NCBI GenBank assembly: GCA_030604975.1
Contig: JAUVUV010000081.1
Location: forward strand, 1 to 8,103
Origin: Candidatus Glassiibacteriota bacterium
Lineage (GTDB): Bacteria; Gemmatimonadota; Glassbacteria; GWA2-58-10
Length of the DNA stretch: 8,103 nt
Reading direction: 5' to 3'
Made by a program: the position numbers and the translations under genes. Below, piece after piece: positions 1-5,811 of the stretch; the stretch's first letter is position 1, and each line of letters starts with the position of its first letter. Below the pieces are notes generated by a model that was given only the letters and a program-made list of their open reading frames with translations, searched no databases and was not told the DNA's origin.

Positions 1-1
1 C

Positions 2-2068
2 ACCACGGATAATAACCAGATCAATTTCGATCCCCCATTCGGATCGGCCGGAAACTATTCTTTCACTTTGACTGTCAAGGACGGTAAGGGCGGTGAAGCA
101 AGCCAAACTTACAATTTCCGCGTATTAAGCGTCAACAGGCAGCCATATTTCGTACAGATCGAGCCTATCGAGAGTGAAACCGGCACACCGATCAGTTTCA
201 CCCTGGAAGCAATTGACCCTGATCCGAACGACGTTCTCACCTTCTCTGTGCTGGAAGTCTCCGGTGTGAGAGCCCTCCCACAGGGCGCCTCTTTCGACTC
301 CACCACCGGGCAGTTCAACTGGACTCCGGCCACAGAGCAAGTCGGGCCGTTTAAAGCCGCTTTCGTGGTAACTGACAGCAAAGGAGCCAGAGACCACATA
401 GCGGTTAATATCGTTGTCGGCCCCGGGGCCCTCCCGCCGAGTCTGGTTGTTGCCCCGGAGGACTCGCTGGGAGTTAACCAGGGCGAACTGGTAGAGTTTA
501 CAGTCACCGGCGAGACAAAAACTGACCGCCCGTTGAAATTTTATGCCAGGCACCTGCCGCGCAGAGCCAGTTTCGACAGTGAAACCAATACTTTCAGCTG
601 GAAACCCGATTTCAAGCAGGAGGGCAATTACCGGCTGATCGTCGGAGTGGGTGACGGCAGCTTCCGCACTGAACAGAATGTAGTAATCACGGTAAACAAG
701 GTACCCCAGATACCCATCCTCGATCCTCTCGAGGACCAGACCGTAACCGAAGGCAACCTTCTGCGTTTCCGGGTGTTAGGCCGTTATCCGGACGGCAGGC
801 AGGTGGTGTTCGATCAACCCTCCGGTTTGCCGAACAATTCCCTGTTCAATGTGGTAACCGGCAATTTCCGCTTTCTGCCGGGTTACGACCAGGCAGGTAC
901 TTATAACCTGACTTTCAGTGTTACCGAGGATGATGGAACCACTTACCCCGTGTCCACCACGGTTACTGTAACTGATAATAACCGGCCGCCCAAGCTGGTA
1001 GAGCTGAATAACGTGAGCATTATCCTGGGCCAGAGCGTCAATTTCAATGTCAAGGCCCTGGACCCGGATCCCGGGGACGTGCTTACACTTGAAGCGGTTG
1101 CAATACCTCAGGGCGCTACATTCAACGCCACCTCGGACCCGCCCACATTCAGCTGGACCCCGTCAGCCGAGGGTTCATACCAGGCGACATTCAAAGTTAC
1201 CGACGCCTCCGGGGCAAGCGACCGCAGGACTGTGTATATCATGGTAGGCACGCAGAACCTGCCTCCTGTGCTGGGTGAGATTGGAGACCTGACTATCAGC
1301 GAGGGCGACACCTTAAGCCTCTCGATTTCGGTCTCTGATCCGGAAAACGATCCGGTAACCATGTTTGTCAGCCCCGTTCCGGCAAACGCCACATTCGACA
1401 GCGACAACAATATCAATACCTTTTCCTTTCAGCCGTCATACGCCCAGGCAGGCATGTATTACCTGAAATTCGTCGCCAGTGACGGTGAACTCACGGATGA
1501 AAAGCCGGTGACGATCCAGGTACTCGATGTCCCTTTGCCACCTGTTATCTCCGTGTCGAAAGCCTGGTCTGTCCAGGAGGGAGATACGCTGGAGTTTACT
1601 GTGGATGTGCGTGACGCAGCCGGCGAGAAGGTGGATGTGATCTCAAGCACACTGCCCGAGGGCGCGACTCTGGAGTCTGCCAGCGGCGACTTCTTCTGGG
1701 TTCCCGATTTCGAGCAGGCCGGCACTTACTCGATCACTTTTATTGCCAGTGACGGTACTCAAACCGCGCAGCAGGACATTGTTATAGTGGTAGCCGATAA
1801 GAACAGGCCGCCGTCGATTTTCGAGATCGCGGACCAGGAGGTGGTCGAAGGCGAGATTATCAGCTTCGAGATCACCACCACGGACCCGGACGGCGACCAT
1901 GTGACAATCGCTATCGACTCGACCGAAACACCGTACATCGAGTCAGTGGATATCCGCAACAACAGTGTGTTCGTGTTCAATACCACACTGCTGGACTCCA
2001 CTCTTCAGATCCCCTCGGCTGTATTTATCATTACAGCCGACGACGGACGGGGAGGCACGGACAGATGA
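2..2068 (+). CDS. Giant Ig/cadherin-like repeat surface protein, 5'-truncated, ends at in-frame TGA
   Basis: The reading frame is open from base 2 to a TGA at 2066-2068, so the start lies outside the window; the TTG at 68 is only an internal codon. The product is a tandem array of putative Ig (He_PIG/cadherin-like) domains: one partial repeat and seven full ones, each about 90-97 residues. Each begins with an N/L-x-P-P-like linker (NRQP, LPPS, NRPPK, NLPP, PLPP, NRPPS). Each then shows variants of an EGxxLxF strand, often a DPDxD turn, a GASFDSxTGxFxWTP-type segment and a YxxxFxVTDG-type strand. Such arrays in bacteria form stalks of secreted or cell-surface proteins and often bind calcium at the Asp-rich turns. 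No catalytic domain is visible in this part. The frame resumes without a shift after the TGA, and the following codons supply the missing last strand of the final repeat. The gene therefore most likely continues to 3142. A signal peptide, if any, is upstream of the window. Certain: open frame and repeats. Inferred: extracellular role. Confidence 0.88.
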   Translation, partial: TTDNNQINFDPPFGSAGNYSFTLTVKDGKGGEASQTYNFRVLSVNRQPYFVQIEPIESETGTPISFTLEAIDPDPNDVLTFSVLEVSGVRALPQGASFDSTTGQFNWTPATEQVGPFKAAFVVTDSKGARDHIAVNIVVGPGALPPSLVVAPEDSLGVNQGELVEFTVTGETKTDRPLKFYARHLPRRASFDSETNTFSWKPDFKQEGNYRLIVGVGDGSFRTEQNVVITVNKVPQIPILDPLEDQTVTEGNLLRFRVLGRYPDGRQVVFDQPSGLPNNSLFNVVTGNFRFLPGYDQAGTYNLTFSVTEDDGTTYPVSTTVTVTDNNRPPKLVELNNVSIILGQSVNFNVKALDPDPGDVLTLEAVAIPQGATFNATSDPPTFSWTPSAEGSYQATFKVTDASGASDRRTVYIMVGTQNLPPVLGEIGDLTISEGDTLSLSISVSDPENDPVTMFVSPVPANATFDSDNNINTFSFQPSYAQAGMYYLKFVASDGELTDEKPVTIQVLDVPLPPVISVSKAWSVQEGDTLEFTVDVRDAAGEKVDVISSTLPEGATLESASGDFFWVPDFEQAGTYSITFIASDGTQTAQQDIVIVVADKNRPPSIFEIADQEVVEGEIISFEITTTDPDGDHVTIAIDSTETPYIESVDIRNNSVFVFNTTLLDSTLQIPSAVFIITADDGRGGTDR
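131..2065 (+). repeat. Seven tandem Ig-like protein repeats (about 270-290 bp each)
   Basis: Repeat starts, judged from the proline-rich linker, are near 131, 424, 695, 975, 1253, 1531 and 1799. Spacings are 293, 271, 280, 278, 278 and 268 bp, and the last runs about 267 bp to the TGA. The repeats match at protein level (PxGAxF, FxWxP, QAGxY, D-G near the end), but the DNA has diverged clearly. This is therefore an old domain array and not a recent tandem duplication. Repeat 4 (SDRRTVYIMV) and repeat 7 (TDR, stop, AIAFKIL) align across the interrupted position. Confidence 0.85.
2066..2068 (+). other. In-frame TGA interrupting the surface-protein gene
   Basis: The frames before and after this codon are identical: codons from 2069 run 34 triplets to GTG 2171 and on to 3142 without another stop. 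The stop falls inside the final beta strand of repeat 7, at the place where repeat 4 has an Arg (CGC AGG around 1222). A single CGA-to-TGA or similar change would explain it. The symporter gene in this window ends at TGA, so a general UGA reassignment is unlikely. I see no convincing SECIS-like hairpin just downstream. A sequencing or assembly error remains possible. Confidence 0.8.
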
Positions 2069-3142
2069 GCAATTGCGTTCAAGATCCTGCGCGAAAGCCA
2101 GGTCAACGTCCCCACGATCGAACCCGGAGGCGATCCTTTCAACCACAACTTCCCCGGCACCGGGCTTACGGTGGACATGACGAACGAGGGCGACGACCCG
2201 GTGAGCGGCGATGTGACCGGAAGCGAAGTCTCCGGCGCTCTGGACACCACACAGCAGAGCGGGCCGCAGCTCGCCGCTAACTACAGCTACCTGGCCAGGT
2301 CAAAAGACAAGGTCACCGTGCTGCCGTTTCTTGCCGGCGACGATGGAAACAGCGGGGATTTCTACGGTATCCGCCGCGGCTGGGGGGTCGATCTTTCCAG
2401 CAGCCTGGTAAATAGCCTGGAGGGACTGAAATTCAACCTTACCTTCCAATACGAGGACAGGGACATCCCGGCCAGGGATATACCCGAGTTTACCGAAGCG
2501 GCTATCTCGGTTTTCGGATTCAGCCTGCAGGGCGAGTTCATCCAACTGGCCACGCTGCTCGACACCGTGGCCAACACAGCCACAGCCGAGGTCGATCTCA
2601 CCCTCTACACCGATTTTACTCTCGGCGTAATCCTCGATCTGGCCGAGCCGGTTATTTCCGGCACCTGGCAGCTTATTAACACCACAGACGAACTCGGGCC
2701 GTACACTGTTTTCACAACGATCGTGGATAACGTGCTCATACGCTCGGCCTTACTCTACTATAAGATTGAAGGCCAGAGCTTCCAGTCTGTTGCGATGACA
2801 CCGGACACGCTGATGGTCAACGGTTTCAATGGATCGATTCCCGGCCAGAAGGAAGGAAACACCATCCTTTACTACATCGAGGCCGGAGATTCACTTCTCA
2901 CGGTGACCGATCCTGTGGGTGCGCCGCAGATCGCTTATGGTTTCACCATATTGCTTGACGGTGTTGAGTCGATAAGGCCGGGGGATGTGGACAATGACGG
3001 CCAGGTAGATATTTTCGACCTGCTCGGCCTGCTCAAAGTCCTGGGAGGAACACAGCAGGCAACAAGCGGCGCAGATACTAACGAGGACGGCAGGGTAGAT
3101 ATTTTCGACCTGCTGGAGTTGCTCAAGCAACTCGCTCAGTAG
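2069..3142 (+). CDS. C-terminal part of the same surface protein: beta modules plus dockerin-like domain
   Basis: This is the in-frame continuation after the TGA. The first start codon is GTG at 2171 (323 residues from there), but it has no visible Shine-Dalgarno or signal peptide, so it is unlikely to be an independent gene. Numbering from 2171, residues about 70-153 resemble the beta module common near the C-termini of secreted bacterial proteins (LTFQYEDRDIP, then an LLDTVANTATAEV segment, then TDFTLGVI). Residues about 171-260 match another such module (GPYTVFTTIVDN, LLYYKIEGQSF, a GSIPGQKEGN turn, ILYYIEAGD). Residues 271-320 carry two calcium-loop/helix repeats of dockerin type I style. 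The TAG stop is followed 28 bp later by a strong terminator. If the TGA is real and not read through, this half would not be made, or only weakly from an internal start, and the gene would be a pseudogene. Family recognition of the two beta modules is by pattern memory only. Confidence 0.75.
   Translation, partial: AIAFKILRESQVNVPTIEPGGDPFNHNFPGTGLTVDMTNEGDDPVSGDVTGSEVSGALDTTQQSGPQLAANYSYLARSKDKVTVLPFLAGDDGNSGDFYGIRRGWGVDLSSSLVNSLEGLKFNLTFQYEDRDIPARDIPEFTEAAISVFGFSLQGEFIQLATLLDTVANTATAEVDLTLYTDFTLGVILDLAEPVISGTWQLINTTDELGPYTVFTTIVDNVLIRSALLYYKIEGQSFQSVAMTPDTLMVNGFNGSIPGQKEGNTILYYIEAGDSLLTVTDPVGAPQIAYGFTILLDGVESIRPGDVDNDGQVDIFDLLGLLKVLGGTQQATSGADTNEDGRVDIFDLLELLKQLAQ
2981..3139 (+). other. C-terminal dockerin-like domain (two calcium-binding loops)
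   Basis: The two loops read GDVDNDGQVDIFDLLGLLKVL and ADTNEDGRVDIFDLLELLKQL. Both have D-x-D/N-x-D-G-x-V-D followed by a Leu-rich helix, the F-hand pattern of dockerin type I. Known dockerins bind cohesins in cellulosomes, but many bacteria carry isolated dockerin-like ends on secreted proteins with no cellulosome. There they may serve as calcium-dependent attachment or sorting domains. No cohesin gene is visible here, so the partner is unknown. Confidence 0.82.
3004..3114 (+). repeat. 21-bp exact direct repeat within the dockerin-coding region
   Basis: Bases 3004-3024 and 3094-3114 are identical (starting GGTAGATATTTTCGACC). They are exactly 90 bp (30 codons) apart and both encode the VDIFDLL stretch of a calcium loop and helix. 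Identity at the nucleotide level suggests recent duplication or gene conversion between the two dockerin repeats. Confidence 0.85.
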
Positions 3143-3170
3143 AATTGCCTGTACCAGAAGAGCAATAACT

Positions 3171-3215
3171 AAAAAGGGATGGCCGCCGTAGTAAATAGGG
3201 CGGCCATCCCTTTTT
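3171..3215. terminator. Bidirectional intrinsic terminator between surface protein and galK
   Basis: A perfect 17-bp inverted repeat: left arm 3171-3187 (AAAAAGGGATGGCCGCC), 11-nt loop 3188-3198, right arm 3199-3215 ending in TTTTT. It has a GC-rich core with an A tract on one side and a T tract on the other, so it works as a terminator on either strand. It lies between the convergent ends of the dockerin gene (stop at 3142) and galK (stop at 3238). Confidence 0.95.
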
Positions 3216-3237
3216 CAGGTAAATAATCTCGTTCTTT

Positions 3238-4404
3238 TTACAGCTTTTTAGACCTTACGCCGTCCTCGGGCTGGGTTACGAAAAATTCAGGCCTGATTCC
3301 CGTACTTTTTCTGTACATGCTGCCCACTTTCTGCTTGAACTCCTCCACCCGGTTTTTCATCACCAGGTTTATCGTACAGCCCCCGAAACCCGCTCCTGTC
3401 ATCCTGGCACCGAGCACTCCGGGCACCATCCGGGCCAGGTCAACAAGCAGATCGAGTTCCTTGCAACTGACCTCGTAGTCGTTCTTGCAGCTTTCGTGGC
3501 TCAGGTTCATCAACTCCCCGAACAGGGCCATATCGGGCTTTTTAAGCGCTTCCACTGCGCGCAGAACTCTTTTATTCTCGGTGATCACGTGCCGGCATCT
3601 GCGAAAGATTACCGGGTCCAGTTTCTCCCGGTTGATAATCAGCAAGTCCTCTTCCACGTCTCTCAGGCTGCGCAGGGACTTGTTGATCGAGGAAAAAAAC
3701 AGCCTTCCGCGCGCACACTGTTTCTGCCTCTGATGGTATTCTGTGGCCCCCAGGCCGCGTTCCACCCCGCTGTCTGCAATAACGAAAACCAGCTCATCGG
3801 CCGGAATCGGAACAGCTTCGTAATCCAGGCTGCGGCAATCAAGGAACAGGCCGTGTCCCCGGCGTCCCATGCGGATAGAAAACTGATCCATGATCCCACA
3901 GTTTACACCGACAAAATGGTTCTCTGCCCGCCGGCAGAGTTTTATCTGCTCCCAGGCTTCAAGGCTGAATCCGAAAAGGGCCGAACAGGCCTCACTCACA
4001 GCCATCTCGAGCGATGCCGAACTACTCAGGCCACTGGCGATAGGGATATCTCCCCCGATCACCGCATCAAAGCCCTCCACCGGGTAGTCTCGCTCCATCA
4101 ACTCCTTGGCCACACCCTTGACATAATCTGACCAGTGACGGCTGCGTTTCAACTTATCAAGGCTGAACTCGCTCTGCTCGTTATAGGTGGTGGAATATAC
4201 TCTGACCTGCCGTTTACCGTTCTTTGCAGCAACCAGAAGAGTGCTGCAATTTATCGCCGCCGGGAAGACAAAACCCCTGTTATAGTCCGTATGCTCCCCG
4301 ATAATATTGACTCGAGCCGGCGATTTAATCGCGTACTCCGGATTCCGGCTGAACAGCTCAGCGAATTTCCCGATTTCGGCATTATATTCTTTGAGTCGCT
4401 TCAT
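3238..4404 (-). CDS. galK: Galactokinase (GHMP kinase family)
   Basis: Phosphorylates alpha-D-galactose at C1 with ATP, the entry step of the Leloir pathway, in the cytosol. Using the ATG at 4404 the protein has 388 residues, normal for GalK. Visible motifs are the galactokinase signature with RVNIIGEHTDYN at residues 31-42 (Arg31 is the expected transition-state residue and the E-H-x-D group contacts the sugar), the GHMP ATP-binding loop IPIASGLSSSAS (120-131), the catalytic Asp173 in CGIMDQF, and the third motif TGAGFGGC (336-343). A region near 211-228 (DSGVERGLGATEYHQRQKQC) matches the family's SGVxRxLxxxxYxxRxxEC stretch with small deviations. The frame can extend to a TTG at 4425. I prefer ATG 4404 because the TTG has no Shine-Dalgarno and sits inside a palindrome; even so, the site before the ATG (AGGCGGA almost touching it) is poorly spaced. 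The gene stands alone, with no galT, galE or galM beside it, and converges with the dockerin gene. It could act on a related sugar, but galactose is most likely. Confidence 0.95.
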   Translation of the reverse strand: MKRLKEYNAEIGKFAELFSRNPEYAIKSPARVNIIGEHTDYNRGFVFPAAINCSTLLVAAKNGKRQVRVYSTTYNEQSEFSLDKLKRSRHWSDYVKGVAKELMERDYPVEGFDAVIGGDIPIASGLSSSASLEMAVSEACSALFGFSLEAWEQIKLCRRAENHFVGVNCGIMDQFSIRMGRRGHGLFLDCRSLDYEAVPIPADELVFVIADSGVERGLGATEYHQRQKQCARGRLFFSSINKSLRSLRDVEEDLLIINREKLDPVIFRRCRHVITENKRVLRAVEALKKPDMALFGELMNLSHESCKNDYEVSCKELDLLVDLARMVPGVLGARMTGAGFGGCTINLVMKNRVEEFKQKVGSMYRKSTGIRPEFFVTQPEDGVRSKKL

Positions 4405-4419
4405 TCCGCCTGTAAACCT

Positions 4420-4434
4420 GAACAATGATTGTTC
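4420..4434. promoter_or_regulatory. Operator-like perfect palindrome upstream of galK
   Basis: GAACAATGATTGTTC is a perfect inverted repeat with 7-bp arms and a one-base centre. It ends 15 bp before the galK ATG at 4404, a typical position for a repressor site overlapping the leader. It has no U tract and is too short to be a terminator. The regulator is not identifiable. It does not match the Gram-positive LexA box spacing (GAAC-N4-GTTC). Confidence 0.4.
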
Positions 4435-4491
4435 TAAAACAGCGTACTTCCTTCACCAGGCATCCCACTTGAAAATACGCCTCAAACTAAA

Positions 4492-4519
4492 ATTTTAAAA
4501 TAGATAAATTCGCCCCCAA
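4492..4519 (-). promoter_or_regulatory. Weak candidate sigma-70 promoter for galK
   Basis: On the minus strand TTGGGG (4514-4519) is followed 16 bp later by TAAAAT (4492-4497). The -10 is good (5 of 6), but the -35 is poor. The implied leader to the ATG at 4404 would be about 80 nt and contains the palindrome at 4420-4434. The stretch 4405-4600 otherwise shows no gene. Confidence 0.25.
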
Positions 4520-4595
4520 AATCACCCTTTACATCGGCAGGGGAATATTTAATCTTCTCTACCGGTTTTCCGAATCCAACCGACAGCCTGCGATA

Positions 4596-4629
4596 AAAAA
4601 ACCCTTTCCCAACCATGTTCGGGAAAGGG
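4596..4629 (-). terminator. Intrinsic terminator on the minus strand
   Basis: Arms CCCTTTCCC (4602-4610) and GGGAAAGGG (4621-4629) form a perfect 9-bp stem with a 10-nt loop. On the minus strand the stem is followed by six T residues (plus-strand A tract 4596-4601). It therefore ends a leftward transcript that begins to the right, and only the small ORF 4704-4805 lies there. This is the main evidence that the small ORF is a real transcription unit separate from galK. Confidence 0.85.
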
Positions 4630-4703
4630 CGTAATATATAGATCTTCTCCCTTTTAGCCTTTAAGAGGCAAATCTCATCTAATGAAACGGTAAAATCGTA
4701 TTT

Positions 4704-4805
4704 TTAAAAGAAGATATAAAGTAAAAGCAGCAGCTCGATTGAAAAAAGAAACCCTGCTCCGGTTACCATTTCCATGAACCGCCAAAGTGCTTTTTTACGC
4801 AACAT
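4704..4805 (-). CDS. Small single-pass membrane protein, 33 residues, unknown function
   Basis: A short minus-strand ORF starts at ATG 4805 and stops at TAA 4704-4706. AGGGAG lies 9 nt upstream of the ATG, a credible Shine-Dalgarno. An in-frame ATG at 4841 would give 45 residues but has no good ribosome site. The 33-residue product begins MLRKKALWRF, a basic amphipathic head, followed by a hydrophobic segment from about residue 16 (GAGFLFSIELLLLLYIFF). That fits one transmembrane helix with the positive end in the cytosol. One Glu lies inside the helix. A minus-strand terminator stands about 75 bp after the stop. A weak promoter (TTAACG 4859-4864, 16 bp, TATGAA 4837-4842) would start transcription near 4830, fitting the shorter start. 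I do not recognise a family; accessory subunits, regulators and hydrophobic toxins all have this size and shape. It could be chance, since it is short, but its composition, ribosome site and terminator agree. Confidence 0.5.
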   Translation of the reverse strand: MLRKKALWRFMEMVTGAGFLFSIELLLLLYIFF

Positions 4806-5109
4806 CTCGTGTTTCTCCCTGGATATATTTTCAAGCTTCATATATCTTTTCAATCTATCGTTAAGGCATTATCCATGCCAGGAGCCAACATATAACTACT
4901 CCGCTGAAAACCATGGATATATGGTTATCTATCGTACGGCTTACCTGAAATCCGGTTTTTAAGGCAGGAAATAATTGCCGTATAGGCTGATTTTTTCAGG
5001 ATCGTGCGATACTGGGGCTTGACAAGTTTATTCACTGACAGTACAATAACGCTGAAATGCGCTCTGGGCGACCCGAATGGCTCCACATATGCATACTCAG
5101 GATTAACTC
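4806..5109. other. Divergent intergenic region with short inverted repeats
   Basis: About 300 bp without a gene lie between the leftward small ORF and the rightward coiled-coil gene. Visible items are an inverted repeat GGCAT-TATCC-ATGCC (4865-4879), another with arms AACCAT/ATGGTT and a 6-bp spacer (4909-4926), and the strong rightward promoter at 5019-5047. The plus-strand open frame at 4774-4962 has no ribosome site or recognisable features and overlaps the small ORF antisense, so I do not call it a gene. Confidence 0.5.
5019..5047 (+). promoter_or_regulatory. Near-consensus sigma-70 promoter
   Basis: TTGACA (5019-5024, perfect) is followed after exactly 17 bp by TACAAT (5042-5047, 5 of 6). 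Transcription would start near 5054, leaving a leader of about 56 nt before the ATG at 5110. It points to the coiled-coil membrane protein and predicts strong constitutive expression unless repressed. Confidence 0.8.
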
Positions 5110-5688
5110 ATGGTCGAAATCGTCTTACTGCTCTTTTTCCTTGCAGTGCTTGCCTATTTCGGAATTTCCTTTTTTAACAGCTATAGAAGGGAGAAGCTCA
5201 AAAAAAAGCTGGAGAATTATCAAAGGATGCTGGAGCAAGCTCGCCAGAGCCGCCTTAGTTATATCAGGACCCTGGAAAAGGCCGAAAACGTCACGCCCCA
5301 GATTGAGGCAATTGAGAGTGAATTGGCCTCGATGAAATCCAAGTTAAAAAAATTCCGTCTTGACTTTAGAAGTCAGCTTCGGGAACTGCGCCGGTTATCT
5401 TTCAGCGACCCCGACTTCAATTCCGATTTGGAAATGATTGAGCAGAAAAAAGTCGCCTTTACCTCAACCTGGAAAGCTGCTGACTCACTTAAAAGCCCTT
5501 ACAATGCAAAGCTCGAAGAAGTAAGAACTTTGCACAAATCATTCTCTATTCTTTCGAATGAATCCAGGGAAAAAACCGAACTATGGCATAAGGACAAGAG
5601 GATTGTGATGAAAATGTACGACGAACTCAGGTCAGAGGTGAAAATCAGCAATCCGAGAAAAGTGCTTCTGAGGAGTGCGAAGGAATAG
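5110..5688 (+). CDS. Membrane-anchored coiled-coil protein, unknown function
   Basis: 192 residues. AGGA (5099-5102) lies 7 nt before the ATG, fixing the start. Residues 3-22 (VEIVLLLFFLAVLAYFGISFF) form a single N-terminal transmembrane helix or uncleaved anchor. It is followed by RREKLKKK, so by the positive-inside rule the rest should be cytoplasmic. Residues about 27-97 and 105-175 are highly charged (Lys, Glu, Arg) with heptad-like Leu/Ile spacing, indicating two long helical coiled-coil segments broken near SFSDPDFNSD (97-106). There is no enzyme motif. The shape recalls bacterial membrane-tethered scaffolds, but such shape similarity is not homology and I recognise no family. The gene stands alone under a strong promoter and converges with the symporter, with a hairpin 57 bp after the stop. 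Codon use is more AT-rich (AAA, AAG, GAA) than in the galK and symporter genes, which may only reflect composition. Confidence 0.82.
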   Translation: MVEIVLLLFFLAVLAYFGISFFNSYRREKLKKKLENYQRMLEQARQSRLSYIRTLEKAENVTPQIEAIESELASMKSKLKKFRLDFRSQLRELRRLSFSDPDFNSDLEMIEQKKVAFTSTWKAADSLKSPYNAKLEEVRTLHKSFSILSNESREKTELWHKDKRIVMKMYDELRSEVKISNPRKVLLRSAKE

Positions 5689-5744
5689 CGCCCTTTTCGT
5701 GCAGTCCAAGAAAATGAGTCCTTTTTAACCCATTGGAAATATTA

Positions 5745-5780
5745 ATCCCGGCAGCCTGAGCGAAAGGAGGCTACCGGGAT
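5745..5780. terminator. Hairpin terminator between convergent genes
   Basis: Arms 5745-5757 (ATCCCGGCAGCCT) and 5768-5780 (AGGCTACCGGGAT) pair over 13 bp with one C/A mismatch and a 10-nt loop. Flanks are AT-rich but without a long T tract on either side. It is best read as a shared terminator or 3' stabilising hairpin for the coiled-coil gene (stop 5688) and the symporter gene (stop 5812). Confidence 0.65.
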
Positions 5781-5811
5781 AATTGTTTAATCCTGTTAAC
5801 TTTCTCCTTTT

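Noticed and set aside
131..2065. CRISPR or DNA satellite array
   Set aside because: The periodicity of 270-290 bp is a protein-domain repeat with diverged DNA, not short identical repeats with spacers.
2066..2068. Reassigned UGA code (as in some candidate phyla)
   Set aside because: The symporter gene ends at TGA in a sensible place and the other genes show no in-frame TGA.
2066..2110. Selenocysteine insertion at the TGA
   Set aside because: Only a weak partial pairing (TTGCG with CGCGAA) lies downstream, and an Ig-like extracellular strand is an unlikely place for selenocysteine.
2171..3142. Independent gene starting at GTG 2171
   Set aside because: No Shine-Dalgarno, no signal peptide, and the frame runs unbroken back to the TGA at 2068 and then into the Ig array, so it is the tail of the same gene.
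3496..4131. 211-residue plus-strand open frame opposite galK
   Set aside because: It lies wholly antisense to a clear galactokinase, has no recognisable domain, and its composition is that of a frame shadow.
4420..4434. LexA/SOS box
   Set aside because: The Gram-positive box needs GAAC-N4-GTTC; here the spacing between GAAC and GTTC is 7.
4774..4962. 62-residue plus-strand open frame in the intergenic region
   Set aside because: No ribosome site, irregular composition, and it overlaps the better supported minus-strand small ORF.
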